NCBI RefSeq assembly: GCF_003234655.2
Contig: NZ_CP126271.1
Location: 1,054,001 to 1,118,000, forward strand
Length of the DNA: 64,000 nucleotides
Origin: Curtobacterium sp. MCLR17_007
GTDB lineage: Bacteria; Actinomycetota; Actinomycetes; Actinomycetales; Microbacteriaceae
Reading direction: 5' to 3'
Shown here piece by piece: positions 12,568 through 20,237 of the stretch (the first letter of the stretch is position 1; each line of letters starts with the position of its first letter). The notes below the pieces were generated by a model. That model saw only the letters and a list, made by a program, of their open reading frames with translations, was not told the DNA's origin and did not search any database. Both the position numbers and the translations under genes were made by a program.

Positions 12568-12599
12568 CTGCCGGACGTCACAACCGTGGCGTCCGGCAG
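12568..12599 (+). terminator. Hairpin after the GerW-like gene, overlapping the next promoter
   Basis: A 10-bp perfect stem (CTGCCGGACG and its complement) with a 12-base loop lies 27 bases after the stop. The stem also covers the spacer of the predicted promoter that drives the TPP riboswitch. Confidence 0.65.
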
Positions 12600-12605
12600 T
12601 ACACT
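12577..12605 (+). promoter_or_regulatory. Predicted promoter of the thiamine transporter operon
   Basis: GTCACA (12577-12582) and TACACT (12600-12605) are separated by 17 bases. The start site would fall near 12612, just before the riboswitch. The -35 match is modest (4 of 6). Confidence 0.5.
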
Positions 12606-12616
12606 GCTGGGACACA

Positions 12617-12704
12617 CACGGGAGTCCGGGATCGCCGGGCTGAGAGGGAGCGAGCAGCGCTCCGACCGTCGAACCTGATCCGGGTCATGCCGGCGCAGGG
12701 AGGA
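12617..12704 (+). ncRNA. TPP (thi-box) riboswitch
   Basis: The conserved thi-box parts are present in order: ACGGGAGTCCGGG (P1/P2 strand), GGGCTGAGAGGGAG (pyrimidine sensor, containing CTGAGA), ACCGTCGAACCTGATCCGGGTCATGCC (diphosphate sensor, containing ACCTGATC and GGGTCATGCC) and the closing GCGCAGGGAGG. The element ends 6 bases before the ATG of ykoE and its last bases (GGGAGGAG) double as the ribosome site, so control is probably at translation initiation: TPP binding would hide the site. This ties the downstream transporter to thiamine status. Confidence 0.95.
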
Positions 12705-12710
12705 GTCCAC

Positions 12711-13391
12711 ATGCCTGTCGGCACGTCATCAGCAGTTCCGTCCACCACGGTGCCCACCGCGCGCCGTTCCCTCCGCTGGCGGGTCGTCGACATCGTCGTC
12801 GCCAGCGTCCTGGCCGTCGCCGTCGGCGTGGTCTTCAAGCTCTGGGAGCTCGGCTACGAGCCGCTCTCCGCCGCGGTCGCCCTGCTCCTGCCCGGCACGC
12901 AGGCCCTGTTCGGCGGGGTCTGGCTCCTGGCCGGTCCGATCGTCGCGATCGTCGTGCGCAAGCCGGGTGCGGCCCTCTTCGCCGAGATCGTCGCCGCCAG
13001 CGTCGAGGCGCTGCTCGGGACGCAGTGGGGCTGGAGCACGCTCGAAGCCGGTCTCGTCCAGGGGCTCGGCGCGGAGATCGTCCTTGCGCTGTTCCTGTAC
13101 CGCGTGTACCGACTGCCCGTGGTCGTCCTCGCCGGGGCCGCCGCCGGTCTCGCGATGGGCATCAACGACTCGGTGCTCTGGTACGCCGGGTACGACGCCG
13201 CGTTCAAGGGCGTCTACATCGTCTGCGGGACGATCTCGGGTGCGGTCATCGCCGGCCTCGGTTCGTGGCTCATCGTCCGCGCCCTCGCCCGCACCGGGGT
13301 GCTGTCCTCGTTCGCGGCCGGTCGCGAGCACGCCGGTGGCGGACGCGGCGGTCGCGAGCACGGCGGGCGCCGCCCGACCACCGCGGCGTGA
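12711..13391 (+). CDS. ykoE: ECF transporter substrate-binding (S) component YkoE, thiamine/HMP
   Basis: 226 residues with six hydrophobic segments, typical of ECF S components. It matches YkoE, which binds hydroxymethylpyrimidine or thiamine, through the N-terminal membrane segment IVVASVLAVAVGVVFKLWE and the later GINDSVLWYAG. A TPP riboswitch sits directly upstream, which supports the substrate assignment. The start ATG is the first after the riboswitch and uses its terminal GGGAGGAG as ribosome site. The last 30 residues are Gly/Arg/His rich. The stop overlaps the GTG of ykoD (GTGA). Confidence 0.92.
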   Translation: MPVGTSSAVPSTTVPTARRSLRWRVVDIVVASVLAVAVGVVFKLWELGYEPLSAAVALLLPGTQALFGGVWLLAGPIVAIVVRKPGAALFAEIVAASVEALLGTQWGWSTLEAGLVQGLGAEIVLALFLYRVYRLPVVVLAGAAAGLAMGINDSVLWYAGYDAAFKGVYIVCGTISGAVIAGLGSWLIVRALARTGVLSSFAAGREHAGGGRGGREHGGRRPTTAA

Positions 13392-15019
13392 CCGGGGCGG
13401 GTACGCACCCCGCCCGGATCGAGTTCCGCGACTGGGGCTGGCGCTACGCCGGGCGGGACGCCTGGGCGGTCCGCGGCCTCGACCTGCTGGTCGAACCCGG
13501 GGAACGCGTGGCCGTCGTCGGTGCCTCGGGTGCCGGCAAGTCGACGCTGCTGCGTGCCGTCGCGGCGGTCCTCTCCGACGAACCCGACCCCGACGACGAG
13601 ACCGCTGCGTCCGTGCAGGGAACGGTGCTCGTCGACGGAGCGGCGCCCGGGACCGTCCGCGGCCGGGTGGGTCTGGTCATGCAGGACCCCGAGGCCCACA
13701 CCGTGATGTCCCGTGTCGGCGACGACGTGGCCTTCGGCTGCGAGAACCTGGGCGTGCCGCGGGCCGAGACCTGGGCGCGCGTGCGGGCAGCGCTGGACGT
13801 CGTGGGACTCGACCTGCCGCTCGACCGCTCCACGACCATGCTGTCGGGCGGCCAGCGGCAGCGTCTGGCGCTCGCCGGGGTGCTCGCGATGCGCCCCGGC
13901 GGGCTCGTGCTCGACGAGCCGTGCGCCAACCTCGACCCCGACGGCGTCCGGCAGGTGCACGACGCGGTCCGTTCCCTGCTCGACGACACCGGCGCGACGA
14001 TGCTCGTGGTGGAGCACCGGATCGGCACGTGGCTCGACCTGGTCGACCGGCTCGTGCTGCTGGCCCCCGGCGGCGGTGTGCTGGCTGACGGTCCGCCCGC
14101 CCGGGTCCTGGGCGAGCACGCCGCGTCCCTGACCGCAGCCGGCGTCTGGGTGCCCGGCGCGGATCCGGCGCAGGGTTCCGCTCGGTCGCCCGACCCCGTG
14201 CGCGGACCGGTCGGTCACCCGGACCTGCTCGTGGCAGCGGGGCTCGGCACGGCCCGGGGGAAGCGTCATCCCGTCGGGCACGGCATCGACCTCACCATCC
14301 GTGCCGGCGAGGTGCTGGCCGTCACGGGGCCGAACGGCGTCGGCAAGTCGACGCTCGGCCTGACGCTCGCCGGACTCCTGCGCCCCGCGGACGGCACGCT
14401 CCGCGCAACCGACGCACTCACGACGACGACCGCCACCCCGGCGGCCACGACGACCACGACGACCACGACGACCGCCACCCCGGCGGCCACGACGACCACG
14501 ACGACCACGACGACCGCCACCCCGGCGACCACGACGACCGACGCTGCCCCGCACGCCTGGACCAGCCGCCAGCTCGCCGCCCGCATCGGCACGGTCTTCC
14601 AGGACCCGGAGCACCAGTTCGTCGCCCGCACCGTCCGCGAGGAACTCGCCGCCGGCCCGGTCGCCCTCGGCACCGACCCCGATGAGGTCGCGGCCCGCGT
14701 CGACGACCTCCTCGCGGCGTTCGGCCTCGCCCACCTGGCGGACGCGAACCCCTTCACGCTGTCCGGGGGAGAGCAGCGCCGGCTGGCGATCGGCACCGTC
14801 GCGGCCACGCGTCCGCCGGTCCTCGTGCTCGACGAACCGACCTCGGGGCAGGACCGAGCCACGTGGCAGGCCGTCGTCGGACGGCTCGGTGCCCTCGCGG
14901 ACGCCGGGACCGCCGTCGTCGCCGTCACGCACGACCGGGACCTCGTCCGTGCGCTCGACGCCCGCGAGGTCGTCCTCACCGCCACCGGCCTGACCGACCC
15001 GACCCCGGATCCGTCGTGA
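13388..15019 (+). CDS. ykoD: ECF transporter double ATPase YkoD with Thr-rich insertion
   Basis: 543 residues, two fused ABC ATPase domains powering the YkoEDC importer. Domain 1: Walker A GASGAGKST, Q-loop MQDPEAH, signature LSGGQRQRLALAG, Walker B LVLDEP. Domain 2: Walker A GPNGVGKST, Q-loop FQDPEHQF, signature LSGGEQRRLAIG, Walker B LVLDEP. Between Walker A and the Q-loop of domain 2 lies a 40-residue run of Thr/Ala/Pro encoded by a 42-bp tandem repeat (14423-14540), in a place where the family has only a short beta turn. All catalytic motifs are intact, so the protein is probably functional with a surface loop. GTGA overlaps at both ends couple translation with ykoE and ykoC. Confidence 0.92.
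   Translation: MTGAGTHPARIEFRDWGWRYAGRDAWAVRGLDLLVEPGERVAVVGASGAGKSTLLRAVAAVLSDEPDPDDETAASVQGTVLVDGAAPGTVRGRVGLVMQDPEAHTVMSRVGDDVAFGCENLGVPRAETWARVRAALDVVGLDLPLDRSTTMLSGGQRQRLALAGVLAMRPGGLVLDEPCANLDPDGVRQVHDAVRSLLDDTGATMLVVEHRIGTWLDLVDRLVLLAPGGGVLADGPPARVLGEHAASLTAAGVWVPGADPAQGSARSPDPVRGPVGHPDLLVAAGLGTARGKRHPVGHGIDLTIRAGEVLAVTGPNGVGKSTLGLTLAGLLRPADGTLRATDALTTTTATPAATTTTTTTTTATPAATTTTTTTTTATPATTTTDAAPHAWTSRQLAARIGTVFQDPEHQFVARTVREELAAGPVALGTDPDEVAARVDDLLAAFGLAHLADANPFTLSGGEQRRLAIGTVAATRPPVLVLDEPTSGQDRATWQAVVGRLGALADAGTAVVAVTHDRDLVRALDAREVVLTATGLTDPTPDPS
14423..14540 (+). repeat. 42-bp tandem repeat inside ykoD
   Basis: About 2.8 copies. The core ACCGCCACCCCGGCGGCC recurs at 14429 and 14471, and a slightly changed copy starts at 14513, giving an exact 42-base period. 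The unit is 14 codons (Thr, Ala and Pro only), so copy-number change keeps the reading frame. Confidence 0.95.
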
Positions 15020-15885
15020 CCGCCCCGACGACGCGCGCCGACGCGCCCGGACCAGCCGGACCTCCCGGGCGATCCGGCGTGCCGGTCGAACGCAGCACCG
15101 GCGAGCCGGCCGACCGCAGCACCGCCGTGCCCACCGCTTCCGGGGCGCGCCGCCCCGTCCAGCCCGTCGCGACCCTGCTCGGCGTGCTCGGACTCGGGCT
15201 GTGCCTGGTCCTCAGCCTCGACGTCGTGTCGGCCGCCGTGGCCCTGGCCCTCGAGCTGGCACTCGCACCGCTCCTCCGGGTCCCGGTCCGCCGGTTGCTG
15301 TTGGTCGCGTCCCCGGTGCTGCTCGCGGTTCCGCTGACCGGGGTGAGCATCGCGCTGTACGGACGGGCCTCCGGCCGGGAGTGGTTCGACCTCGGCTTCG
15401 CCCACGTCACGGACGGGTCCCTGGAGCTGGCGCTGGCGACGATGCTGCGGGTGCTCGCCGTCGGGCTGCCGAGTGTCGCGCTGTTCGTGCGCGTCGACCC
15501 GACGGACCTGGCCGACGGGCTCGCGCAGGTGCTGCGACTGCCGGCGCGCTTCGTGCTCGGGGCACTCGCGGCGATCCGGATGACGACCCTCCTCGGCCAG
15601 GACTGGCGGCAGCTCGGGATGGCGCGGCGCGCACGCGGGCTCGGCGACGGTCCGCGGCTCCGGCGCGGGGCCTCGATGGCGTTCGCGCTGCTCGTCATCG
15701 CGCTGCGGCGGGCGACGACGTTGGCCGTCGCGATGGAGTCCCGCGGCTTCGGCGCCCCCGGACGACGGACGTGGGCCCGGGCGGCGCCGTTCGGCGGACG
15801 GGAGTGGGGCATGGTCGCGCTCCTGGTCGGCATCGGGCTCGTCTCGATCGCGGTGTCGGTGGCGGCGGGCACCTGGCGTGCCTGA
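15016..15885 (+). CDS. ykoC: ECF transporter membrane (T) component YkoC
   Basis: 289 residues. EcfT-type membrane coupling protein with five to six hydrophobic segments and an extended disordered Pro/Ser/Thr-rich N-terminus (about 45 residues). The coupling helix motif region MARRARGLGDG matches the conserved Ala-Arg-Gly signature of EcfT proteins that contacts the ATPases; a second copy, MESRGFGAPG, follows near residue 240. The GTG start overlaps ykoD as GTGA. It completes the ykoE-D-C thiamine/HMP importer. Its end overlaps the P-loop gene by 8 bases. Confidence 0.9.
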   Translation: MTAPTTRADAPGPAGPPGRSGVPVERSTGEPADRSTAVPTASGARRPVQPVATLLGVLGLGLCLVLSLDVVSAAVALALELALAPLLRVPVRRLLLVASPVLLAVPLTGVSIALYGRASGREWFDLGFAHVTDGSLELALATMLRVLAVGLPSVALFVRVDPTDLADGLAQVLRLPARFVLGALAAIRMTTLLGQDWRQLGMARRARGLGDGPRLRRGASMAFALLVIALRRATTLAVAMESRGFGAPGRRTWARAAPFGGREWGMVALLVGIGLVSIAVSVAAGTWRA

Positions 15886-16447
15886 GACGGACGACCTGGA
15901 GGCACGCCTCGCCTCCGTCAGGCAGCTCGCCTCCGTCGGGCGGCTCGCCTCGCTGTCGCGTTCGGCTCCACCTGGGGCCGGCGGTCGCTCGGTCGTCCTG
16001 GTCGACGGACGTTCCGGGACCGGGAAGACCACGCTCGGCGCGGCGCTGGCCCGTGAGCTCGGTGCGCAGCTGGTGCACCTCGACGACGTCTACCCGGGGT
16101 GGGACGGGCTCCGGGCTGCTGCGGACGCGGTGGTCTCGGACGTGTTGGGTCAGCCCTCGGGCCACCGACGCTGGGACTGGGGTGCCTCGGCACCGGCGGA
16201 CTGGGTCGAACTCGACCCGTCCGCGCCGATCGTGATCGAGGGGTGCGGGGCGCTCTCGCGGGCGTCGGCTCCGCTGGCGTCGGTACGGGTGTGGCTCACC
16301 GCGGACGAGGTCGTCCGGAAGCGTCGGGCACTCGACCGGGACGGTGAGGTGTTCCGGGCGGAGTGGGACCGGTGGGCACGGCAGGAGGACGCGTTCATCG
16401 CCGCGGAGCACCCCGAGGCGTTGGCGGACGTGGTGCTGCGGTCCTGA
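15878..16447 (+). CDS. P-loop nucleoside/nucleotide kinase-like protein
   Basis: 189 residues, GTG start within the last codons of ykoC. Walker A is GRSGTGKTT (residues about 44-52), followed by VHLDDVYPGW, the substrate-side Asp motif of uridine kinase-like NTPases, and a LID-like Arg-rich segment (RKRRALDRDGE) near residue 150. Residues 8-30 repeat LASVRQLASVGRLAS, reflecting a short DNA duplication. Small ATPases of this type are common in actinobacteria and are usually annotated only as uridine kinase-like. Its position at the end of the thiamine operon could mean a role in vitamin or nucleoside phosphorylation, but that is inference. Confidence 0.75.
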   Translation: MPETDDLEARLASVRQLASVGRLASLSRSAPPGAGGRSVVLVDGRSGTGKTTLGAALARELGAQLVHLDDVYPGWDGLRAAADAVVSDVLGQPSGHRRWDWGASAPADWVELDPSAPIVIEGCGALSRASAPLASVRVWLTADEVVRKRRALDRDGEVFRAEWDRWARQEDAFIAAEHPEALADVVLRS

Positions 16448-16479
16448 GCGGCGGTCCCGGCGGGGCTGTCAGCGCGGGC

Positions 16480-16827
16480 TCATGCCCACCCGAGCTCGTG
16501 CAGGCGTTCGTCGTCGATGCCGTGGAAGTGCCCGATCTCGTGCACGAGGGTGGTGTGGACCTCGTCGCGGAGCTCCTGCTCGGTGTCGCACGCGGCCAGG
16601 TGCTGCTTCCGGAACACCACGATCCGGTCGGGCAGCTCGCCGAAGCCGTACTGGCCGCGCTCGGTCGCCGCGACGCCGTCGTAGATGCCGAAGAGCTCGG
16701 AGCCGTCCTCGGGTTCGTCCTCGACGACGAAGACGACGTTGTCGAGGCCGTCGACCATCTCGTCCGGGAGCAGGTCGAGTTCGTCGGTCACGAGGGCTTC
16801 GAAGGCCTCGGGGGACATCTCCATCAC
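16480..16827 (-). CDS. Zincin-like metallopeptidase family protein
   Basis: 115 residues. The C-terminal half contains HEIGHFHGIDDERLHELGW, an HExxH zinc motif with a third ligand candidate further on, as in the small MMP-like (DUF1025/Metallopep) family. The N-terminus reads MSPEAFEALVTDELDLLPDEM, also typical of that family, and the length is normal. Physiological substrate unknown. Start is ambiguous among GTG 16827, ATG 16824 and ATG 16818; none has a convincing ribosome site. It lies downstream of tRNA-His on the same strand, separated by a strong terminator. Confidence 0.85.
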   Translation of the reverse strand: MMEMSPEAFEALVTDELDLLPDEMVDGLDNVVFVVEDEPEDGSELFGIYDGVAATERGQYGFGELPDRIVVFRKQHLAACDTEQELRDEVHTTLVHEIGHFHGIDDERLHELGWA

Positions 16828-16864
16828 GGCATCGATCGTGGCACGGGTGCCTGCGAAGACGGGA

Positions 16865-16892
16865 GAAGGGCCCCGTCGCGACGGGGCCCTTC
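16865..16892 (-). terminator. Terminator after tRNA-His
   Basis: A perfectly palindromic 28-base element: GAAGGGCCCCGTC paired with its complement around a 2-base centre. It follows the tRNA 3' end by about 18 bases in the minus direction. Confidence 0.8.
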
Positions 16893-16909
16893 GTTCCAGT
16901 GTTCAGAAC

Positions 16910-16986
16910 TGGGGTGAGTAACGGGGCTCGAACCCGCGACCTCCTAGACCACAACCAGGCGCTCTACCAGCTGAGCTATACCCACC
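16910..16986 (-). tRNA. tRNA-His (anticodon GTG)
   Basis: Minus-strand cloverleaf. Acceptor GTGGGTA pairs with TACTCAC, the D stem is GCTC/GAGC, the anticodon stem is CCTGG/CTAGG with loop TTGTGGT (anticodon GTG), and the T arm is GCGGG TTCGAGC CCCGT. The identity is confirmed by an extra 5' G (position -1, at 16986) facing discriminator C73, the hallmark of tRNA-His. CCA is encoded. Confidence 0.95.
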
Positions 16987-17020
16987 ACGTGCACTCCGGC
17001 GAACCGGAAGCAACCACTCG

Positions 17021-17026
17021 ATTGTA
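17021..17026 (-). promoter_or_regulatory. -10 box (TACAAT) of tRNA-His
   Basis: TACAAT on the minus strand lies 35 bases upstream of the mature tRNA 5' end. No clear -35 box is seen. Confidence 0.5.
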
Positions 17027-17052
17027 GTACACGCCGGAGGTCCCGCGGGACA

Positions 17053-17691
17053 CTACTCGGCGGACTCCGGTGCCAGGCGCGGCGCCCAGGCGGCGACGAC
17101 CTCGGCGGACACGGCGCGGACGTCGTCGGTCGTGGGCCCGGGCTCCGCGACGAAGCCCGCACGCCGGTAGTACTCGAGCTCGCGGATCGACTCGAGGATG
17201 TCCGCCAGGGCGCGGTGCCCGCCGTGCTTCTCGGGGGCGTTGAAGTACACGCGCGGGAACCAGCGCCGGCAGAGCTCCTTGATGCTCGACACGTCGACGC
17301 TCCGGTAGTGCAGGTGCCCGTCGACGCGCGGCATGTACTTCGCGAGGAACGCGCGGTCGGTGCCGATCGTGTTGCCCGCCAGGGGAGCGGCGCCCTCGGC
17401 GGGGACGTGGGCGAGGATGTACTCGAGCACCTGGTACTCGGCGTCCGCCAGGGACACGCCGTTCGGGATCTCCTCGGCCAGGCCCGACGTCGCGTGCATG
17501 TTCGTCACGAACTCGTTCATGTTGTCGAGCGCCGACTGGTCGGGCTTGATCACGATGTCGAAGCCGGGGTGCACGGGGTTCAGGTCGAAGTCGGTGACGA
17601 CCACGGCCACCTCGACGAGTTCGTCGACCTCGACGTCGAGGCCCGTCATCTCGCAGTCGATCCAGACGAGGCGGTCATTCGCTGTTGCCAT
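17053..17691 (-). CDS. orn: Oligoribonuclease
   Basis: 212 residues. Degrades 2-5-nucleotide RNAs and pGpG left by mRNA and cyclic-di-GMP turnover. DEDDh exonuclease motifs are present: [10 protein letters not shown] (Exo I), the Exo II Asp in [16 protein letters not shown], and [11 protein letters not shown] (Exo III). The start ATG reads [18 protein letters not shown], as in other Orn proteins, and has a TAGGAT -10 box 7 bases upstream with no ribosome site, so it is probably leaderless. The C-terminal extension of about 25 residues ([14 protein letters not shown]) is common in actinobacteria. A repeat array begins 186 bases upstream. Confidence 0.95.
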   Translation of the reverse strand: MATANDRLVWIDCEMTGLDVEVDELVEVAVVVTDFDLNPVHPGFDIVIKPDQSALDNMNEFVTNMHATSGLAEEIPNGVSLADAEYQVLEYILAHVPAEGAAPLAGNTIGTDRAFLAKYMPRVDGHLHYRSVDVSSIKELCRRWFPRVYFNAPEKHGGHRALADILESIRELEYYRRAGFVAEPGPTTDDVRAVSAEVVAAWAPRLAPESAE

Positions 17692-17698
17692 GCACACG

Positions 17699-17704
17699 AT
17701 CCTA
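17699..17704 (-). promoter_or_regulatory. Leaderless-type -10 box (TAGGAT) of orn
   Basis: TAGGAT on the minus strand ends 7 bases before the ATG of orn. No ribosome binding site lies between them. Confidence 0.6.
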
Positions 17705-17876
17705 TTCCCGGCCACGGACGCGGCCGGACGGCTGGGGATGACCCGCCCCCTGGAGGCCCGGTGCCGGTCCGCCGGACCTGCTGCGGGCCTCCAGGCGGTC
17801 CCGCTCAGAGCCCCGCTCGCCCTGGCCAAGTCTCCGCCTGCCCCGCTCCGCTCCCTGCAGCCCCCGCTCCGCTCCT

Positions 17877-18442
17877 CGAGCGGGCGGAGTGCCGGGGTGG
17901 TCCGGTTGCGGACCCTGCGGTTCCGCCCGCTCGCGTGCGAACACGGGTGTGCCGTGCGCGTGCCCGGGGCCGTGCACCTGCCCGGCCGGTCGGCCTGCGG
18001 TCGCCCGGTCACGCGAGCGGGCGGAATGCCGGGGTGGTCCCGTTTGCGGACCCTGCGGTTCCGCCCACTCGCGTGCGAGCGCGGGTCTGCCGGGCACGTG
18101 CCCGTGCACGTGCCCGGCCGGTCTGCGGTCGCCCGCTCACGCGAGCGGGCGGGAAGCCGGGGTGGTCTCGTTGCGGACCCTGCGGTTCCGCCCGCTCGCG
18201 TGCGAGCACGAGTGTGCCGCGCACCTGCCCGGCCGGTCTGCGGTCGCCTGGTCACGCGAGCGGGCGGAATGCCGGGGTGGTCCCGTTTGCGGACCCTGCG
18301 CTTCCGCCCGCTCGCGTGCGAGCACGAGTGTGCCGTGCACCTGCCCGTACACGTGCCCGGCCGGTCTGCGGTCGCCTTGTCACGCGAGCGGGCGGAGTGC
18401 CGGGGTGGTCTCGTTGCGGACCCTGCGCTTCCGCCCGCTCGC
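17877..18442. repeat. Array of five long hairpin repeats (GCGAGCGGGCGGAA family), locus 1
   Basis: This fills most of the 813-base gene-free stretch between orn and the MFS gene. Five units begin at about 17877, 18013, 18141, 18256 and 18384. Each has the left arm GCGAGCGGGCGGA, an inner segment starting TGCCGGGGTGG, and the inverted right arm TCCGCCCGCTCGC about 45 bases later. The outer 12-14 bp are perfect or near-perfect complements. Between hairpins lies a GC-rich spacer rich in GTGCCCGGCCGGTCTGCGGT. Unit spacing is 115-136 bases. The remaining 17705-17876 and 18443-18504 hold no gene that I can support. The same hairpin recurs at 24208-24524. Confidence 0.95.
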
Positions 18443-18504
18443 GACTTCGGCGGCCGGCCCGAGCCGCCGCAACCACCCGCGCCACCCGCGCCGCCCGCCG
18501 GGCG

Positions 18505-19743
18505 TCAGACCATCTCGCCCGCGCCGATCGCCTGGGCCTCGACGCCCTCGGGCTCCGCGCCGTCGTCCACCCGGCGCAGCACCTTCGCTGTCACGAGCGT
18601 CACGACGAACGCGACGGTGACGGATGCGCCCGCGAAGACGTACGCCGCCGAGGGCGAGTAGGCGTCGGCGAGCAGCGTGGCGACGGGCGGGGCGATCGCA
18701 CCGCCGATGAACCGCACCGCCGAGTACGCGCTCGAGGCGACGGAGCGGGGGAGGTCGGTGGCTTCCATGACGCACTCGGTGAGCACGGTGTTCAGCACAC
18801 CGAGCACGAGGCCGCCGATGACCACGCAGATGATCAACCCGACCTGCGACTGCACCACGACGGCGGCGGCGAACAGGTCGAGCGCCAGCAGGGGCAGCGC
18901 GATCCGGAGCACGGTCGTCCGACGCATGCGCGCGGTGAGCATCGGCGCGACCCACACCGAGGTGATCGCCAGGCCGACGCCCCAGCCGAAGAAGGTGAAC
19001 CCGATGCCGAGTGCGCCGAAGCCGAGCGGGAAGGGCGTGTACGCCAGCAGGACGAAGAAGCCGATGTTGTAGAACAGCGCCGTCGCGGCGAGGGCTGCCA
19101 GGGCGGGGTGGGCGAGCGCGCGGAAGGGCGCGGAGAGCTTGGTCGGCACGGGCTTCTCGAGCCCGGAGGACTTGAGCATCACCGCGACGGCGATGAACGC
19201 GATCGCCATCAGGGTCGTCACGCCGAAGAACGGGCCACGCCAGCTGACCGACCCGAGCAGACCGCCGACCAGCGGGCCGATCGCGATGCCGAGACCGAGT
19301 GCGGCCTCGTACAGGATGATCGCGGAGGCCGTGCCACCCGACGCCGCGCCGACGATCGTCGCGAGCGCGGTCGAGATGAAGAGCGCGTTGCCGAGACCCC
19401 ATCCGGCGCGGAAGTCGATGATCGTCCACACGTCGTTCGACACCGCGGCGAGCACCGAGAACACCACGATCAGCGCGAGGCCGATCATGAGCGTGCGCTT
19501 GGCACCGATGCGGCTCGACACCCAGCTCGTGAAGAACATCGCGACACCGGTCACGGCGAGGTAGCTCGTGAAGAGCAGCTCGGTCTGTGCCGGAGTCGCC
19601 TTGAGCGACGCCGCGATCGCCGGCAGGATCGGGTCGACGAGACCGATGCCCATGAAGGCCACGACACAGGCGAAGGCGATCGCCCAGACCGCCTTGGACT
19701 GCTTGAGGATGCTGCCGGACGACGCCGGCGCGTGCGCGTTCAC
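18505..19743 (-). CDS. MFS drug/metabolite exporter
   Basis: 412 residues, twelve hydrophobic segments. The first helix reads AIAFACVVAFMGIGLVDPILPAIA, characteristic of the DHA1 drug:H+ antiporter branch, followed by the motif-A-like loop SSRIGAKRTLMIG between helices 2 and 3. Starts at a GTG overlapping the marR stop (GTGA). The C-terminal tail is acidic and short. The partner MarR regulator and the operator at 20171-20200 suggest induction by a toxic small molecule. Substrate cannot be told from sequence. Confidence 0.9.
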   Translation of the reverse strand: MNAHAPASSGSILKQSKAVWAIAFACVVAFMGIGLVDPILPAIAASLKATPAQTELLFTSYLAVTGVAMFFTSWVSSRIGAKRTLMIGLALIVVFSVLAAVSNDVWTIIDFRAGWGLGNALFISTALATIVGAASGGTASAIILYEAALGLGIAIGPLVGGLLGSVSWRGPFFGVTTLMAIAFIAVAVMLKSSGLEKPVPTKLSAPFRALAHPALAALAATALFYNIGFFVLLAYTPFPLGFGALGIGFTFFGWGVGLAITSVWVAPMLTARMRRTTVLRIALPLLALDLFAAAVVVQSQVGLIICVVIGGLVLGVLNTVLTECVMEATDLPRSVASSAYSAVRFIGGAIAPPVATLLADAYSPSAAYVFAGASVTVAFVVTLVTAKVLRRVDDGAEPEGVEAQAIGAGEMV

Positions 19744-20174
19744 GCGGTGATCTCCGTTCTGGTCCTCGATGCGATGAGGGCCGATGCTTCGTGCAGGACG
19801 TCCCACTGGTCGTCGTCGAGATCGGCGAACAGCGGCCCGACGGTGCGCGTCAGGGTCGCGCGCCACATGGTCAGGTGCTCGGCTCCGGCCGGGGTGATCT
19901 CGATGAGCTGACCGCGGGAGTCGTCCGGGTCGACGGACCGTGCGACCAGGCCGTCAGCGAGCATGCCGCCGATGAGCCGGGTCATGGTGGGTTGTGACAC
20001 GCGCGAGGCCCTGGCGAGCTCGCCGAGCCGCAGGGGCTGGTCGGTCTCGAGGATGCCGAGCGTGCGCCAGACCGCCGGGGACGTGGTGTTCCCGGTGGAC
20101 TGGACGGCGGTGCGGATCAGGCGGTTCACGGAGACGAGGAGCGTCTCGATGGTCTGTTCCCGCGATGATTCCAT
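19740..20174 (-). CDS. MarR-family transcriptional regulator
   Basis: 144 residues. Winged helix: LGELARASRVSQPTMTRLIGGMLADGLVARSVDPDDSRGQ, with the recognition helix SQPTMTRLIGGM and the wing DPDDSRGQLIEIT. It is first in a two-gene operon with the MFS exporter (GTGA overlap), the usual arrangement for a repressor of an efflux pump. The ATG lies inside a perfect inverted repeat (CCATAGC / GCTATGG), and TATAGT ends 6 bases before it, so the mRNA is predicted to be leaderless and autorepressed. Confidence 0.92.
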   Translation of the reverse strand: MESSREQTIETLLVSVNRLIRTAVQSTGNTTSPAVWRTLGILETDQPLRLGELARASRVSQPTMTRLIGGMLADGLVARSVDPDDSRGQLIEITPAGAEHLTMWRATLTRTVGPLFADLDDDQWDVLHEASALIASRTRTEITA

Positions 20175-20200
20175 AGCTGAACTATATAGCACCGCTATGG
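20171..20200. promoter_or_regulatory. Probable MarR operator
   Basis: CCATAGC and GCTATGG form a perfect 7-bp inverted repeat separated by 16 bases, with a second palindrome CTATATAG (20182-20189) in the middle. It covers the start codon and -10 region of marR. This AT-rich island contrasts with its surroundings. Confidence 0.7.
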
Positions 20201-20209
20201 AAACGACAA
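20181..20209 (-). promoter_or_regulatory. marR promoter, leaderless type
   Basis: On the minus strand TTGTCG (20204-20209) and TATAGT (20181-20186) are 17 bases apart, and TATAGT ends 6 bases before the ATG. Confidence 0.65.
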
Positions 20210-20237
20210 GACAGGGGCCCCTGGTAGACAGGACGGC

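Noticed and set aside
17877..18442. CRISPR array
   Set aside because: Repeats are inverted-repeat hairpins with similar, not unique, spacers and variable period; no cas gene nearby.
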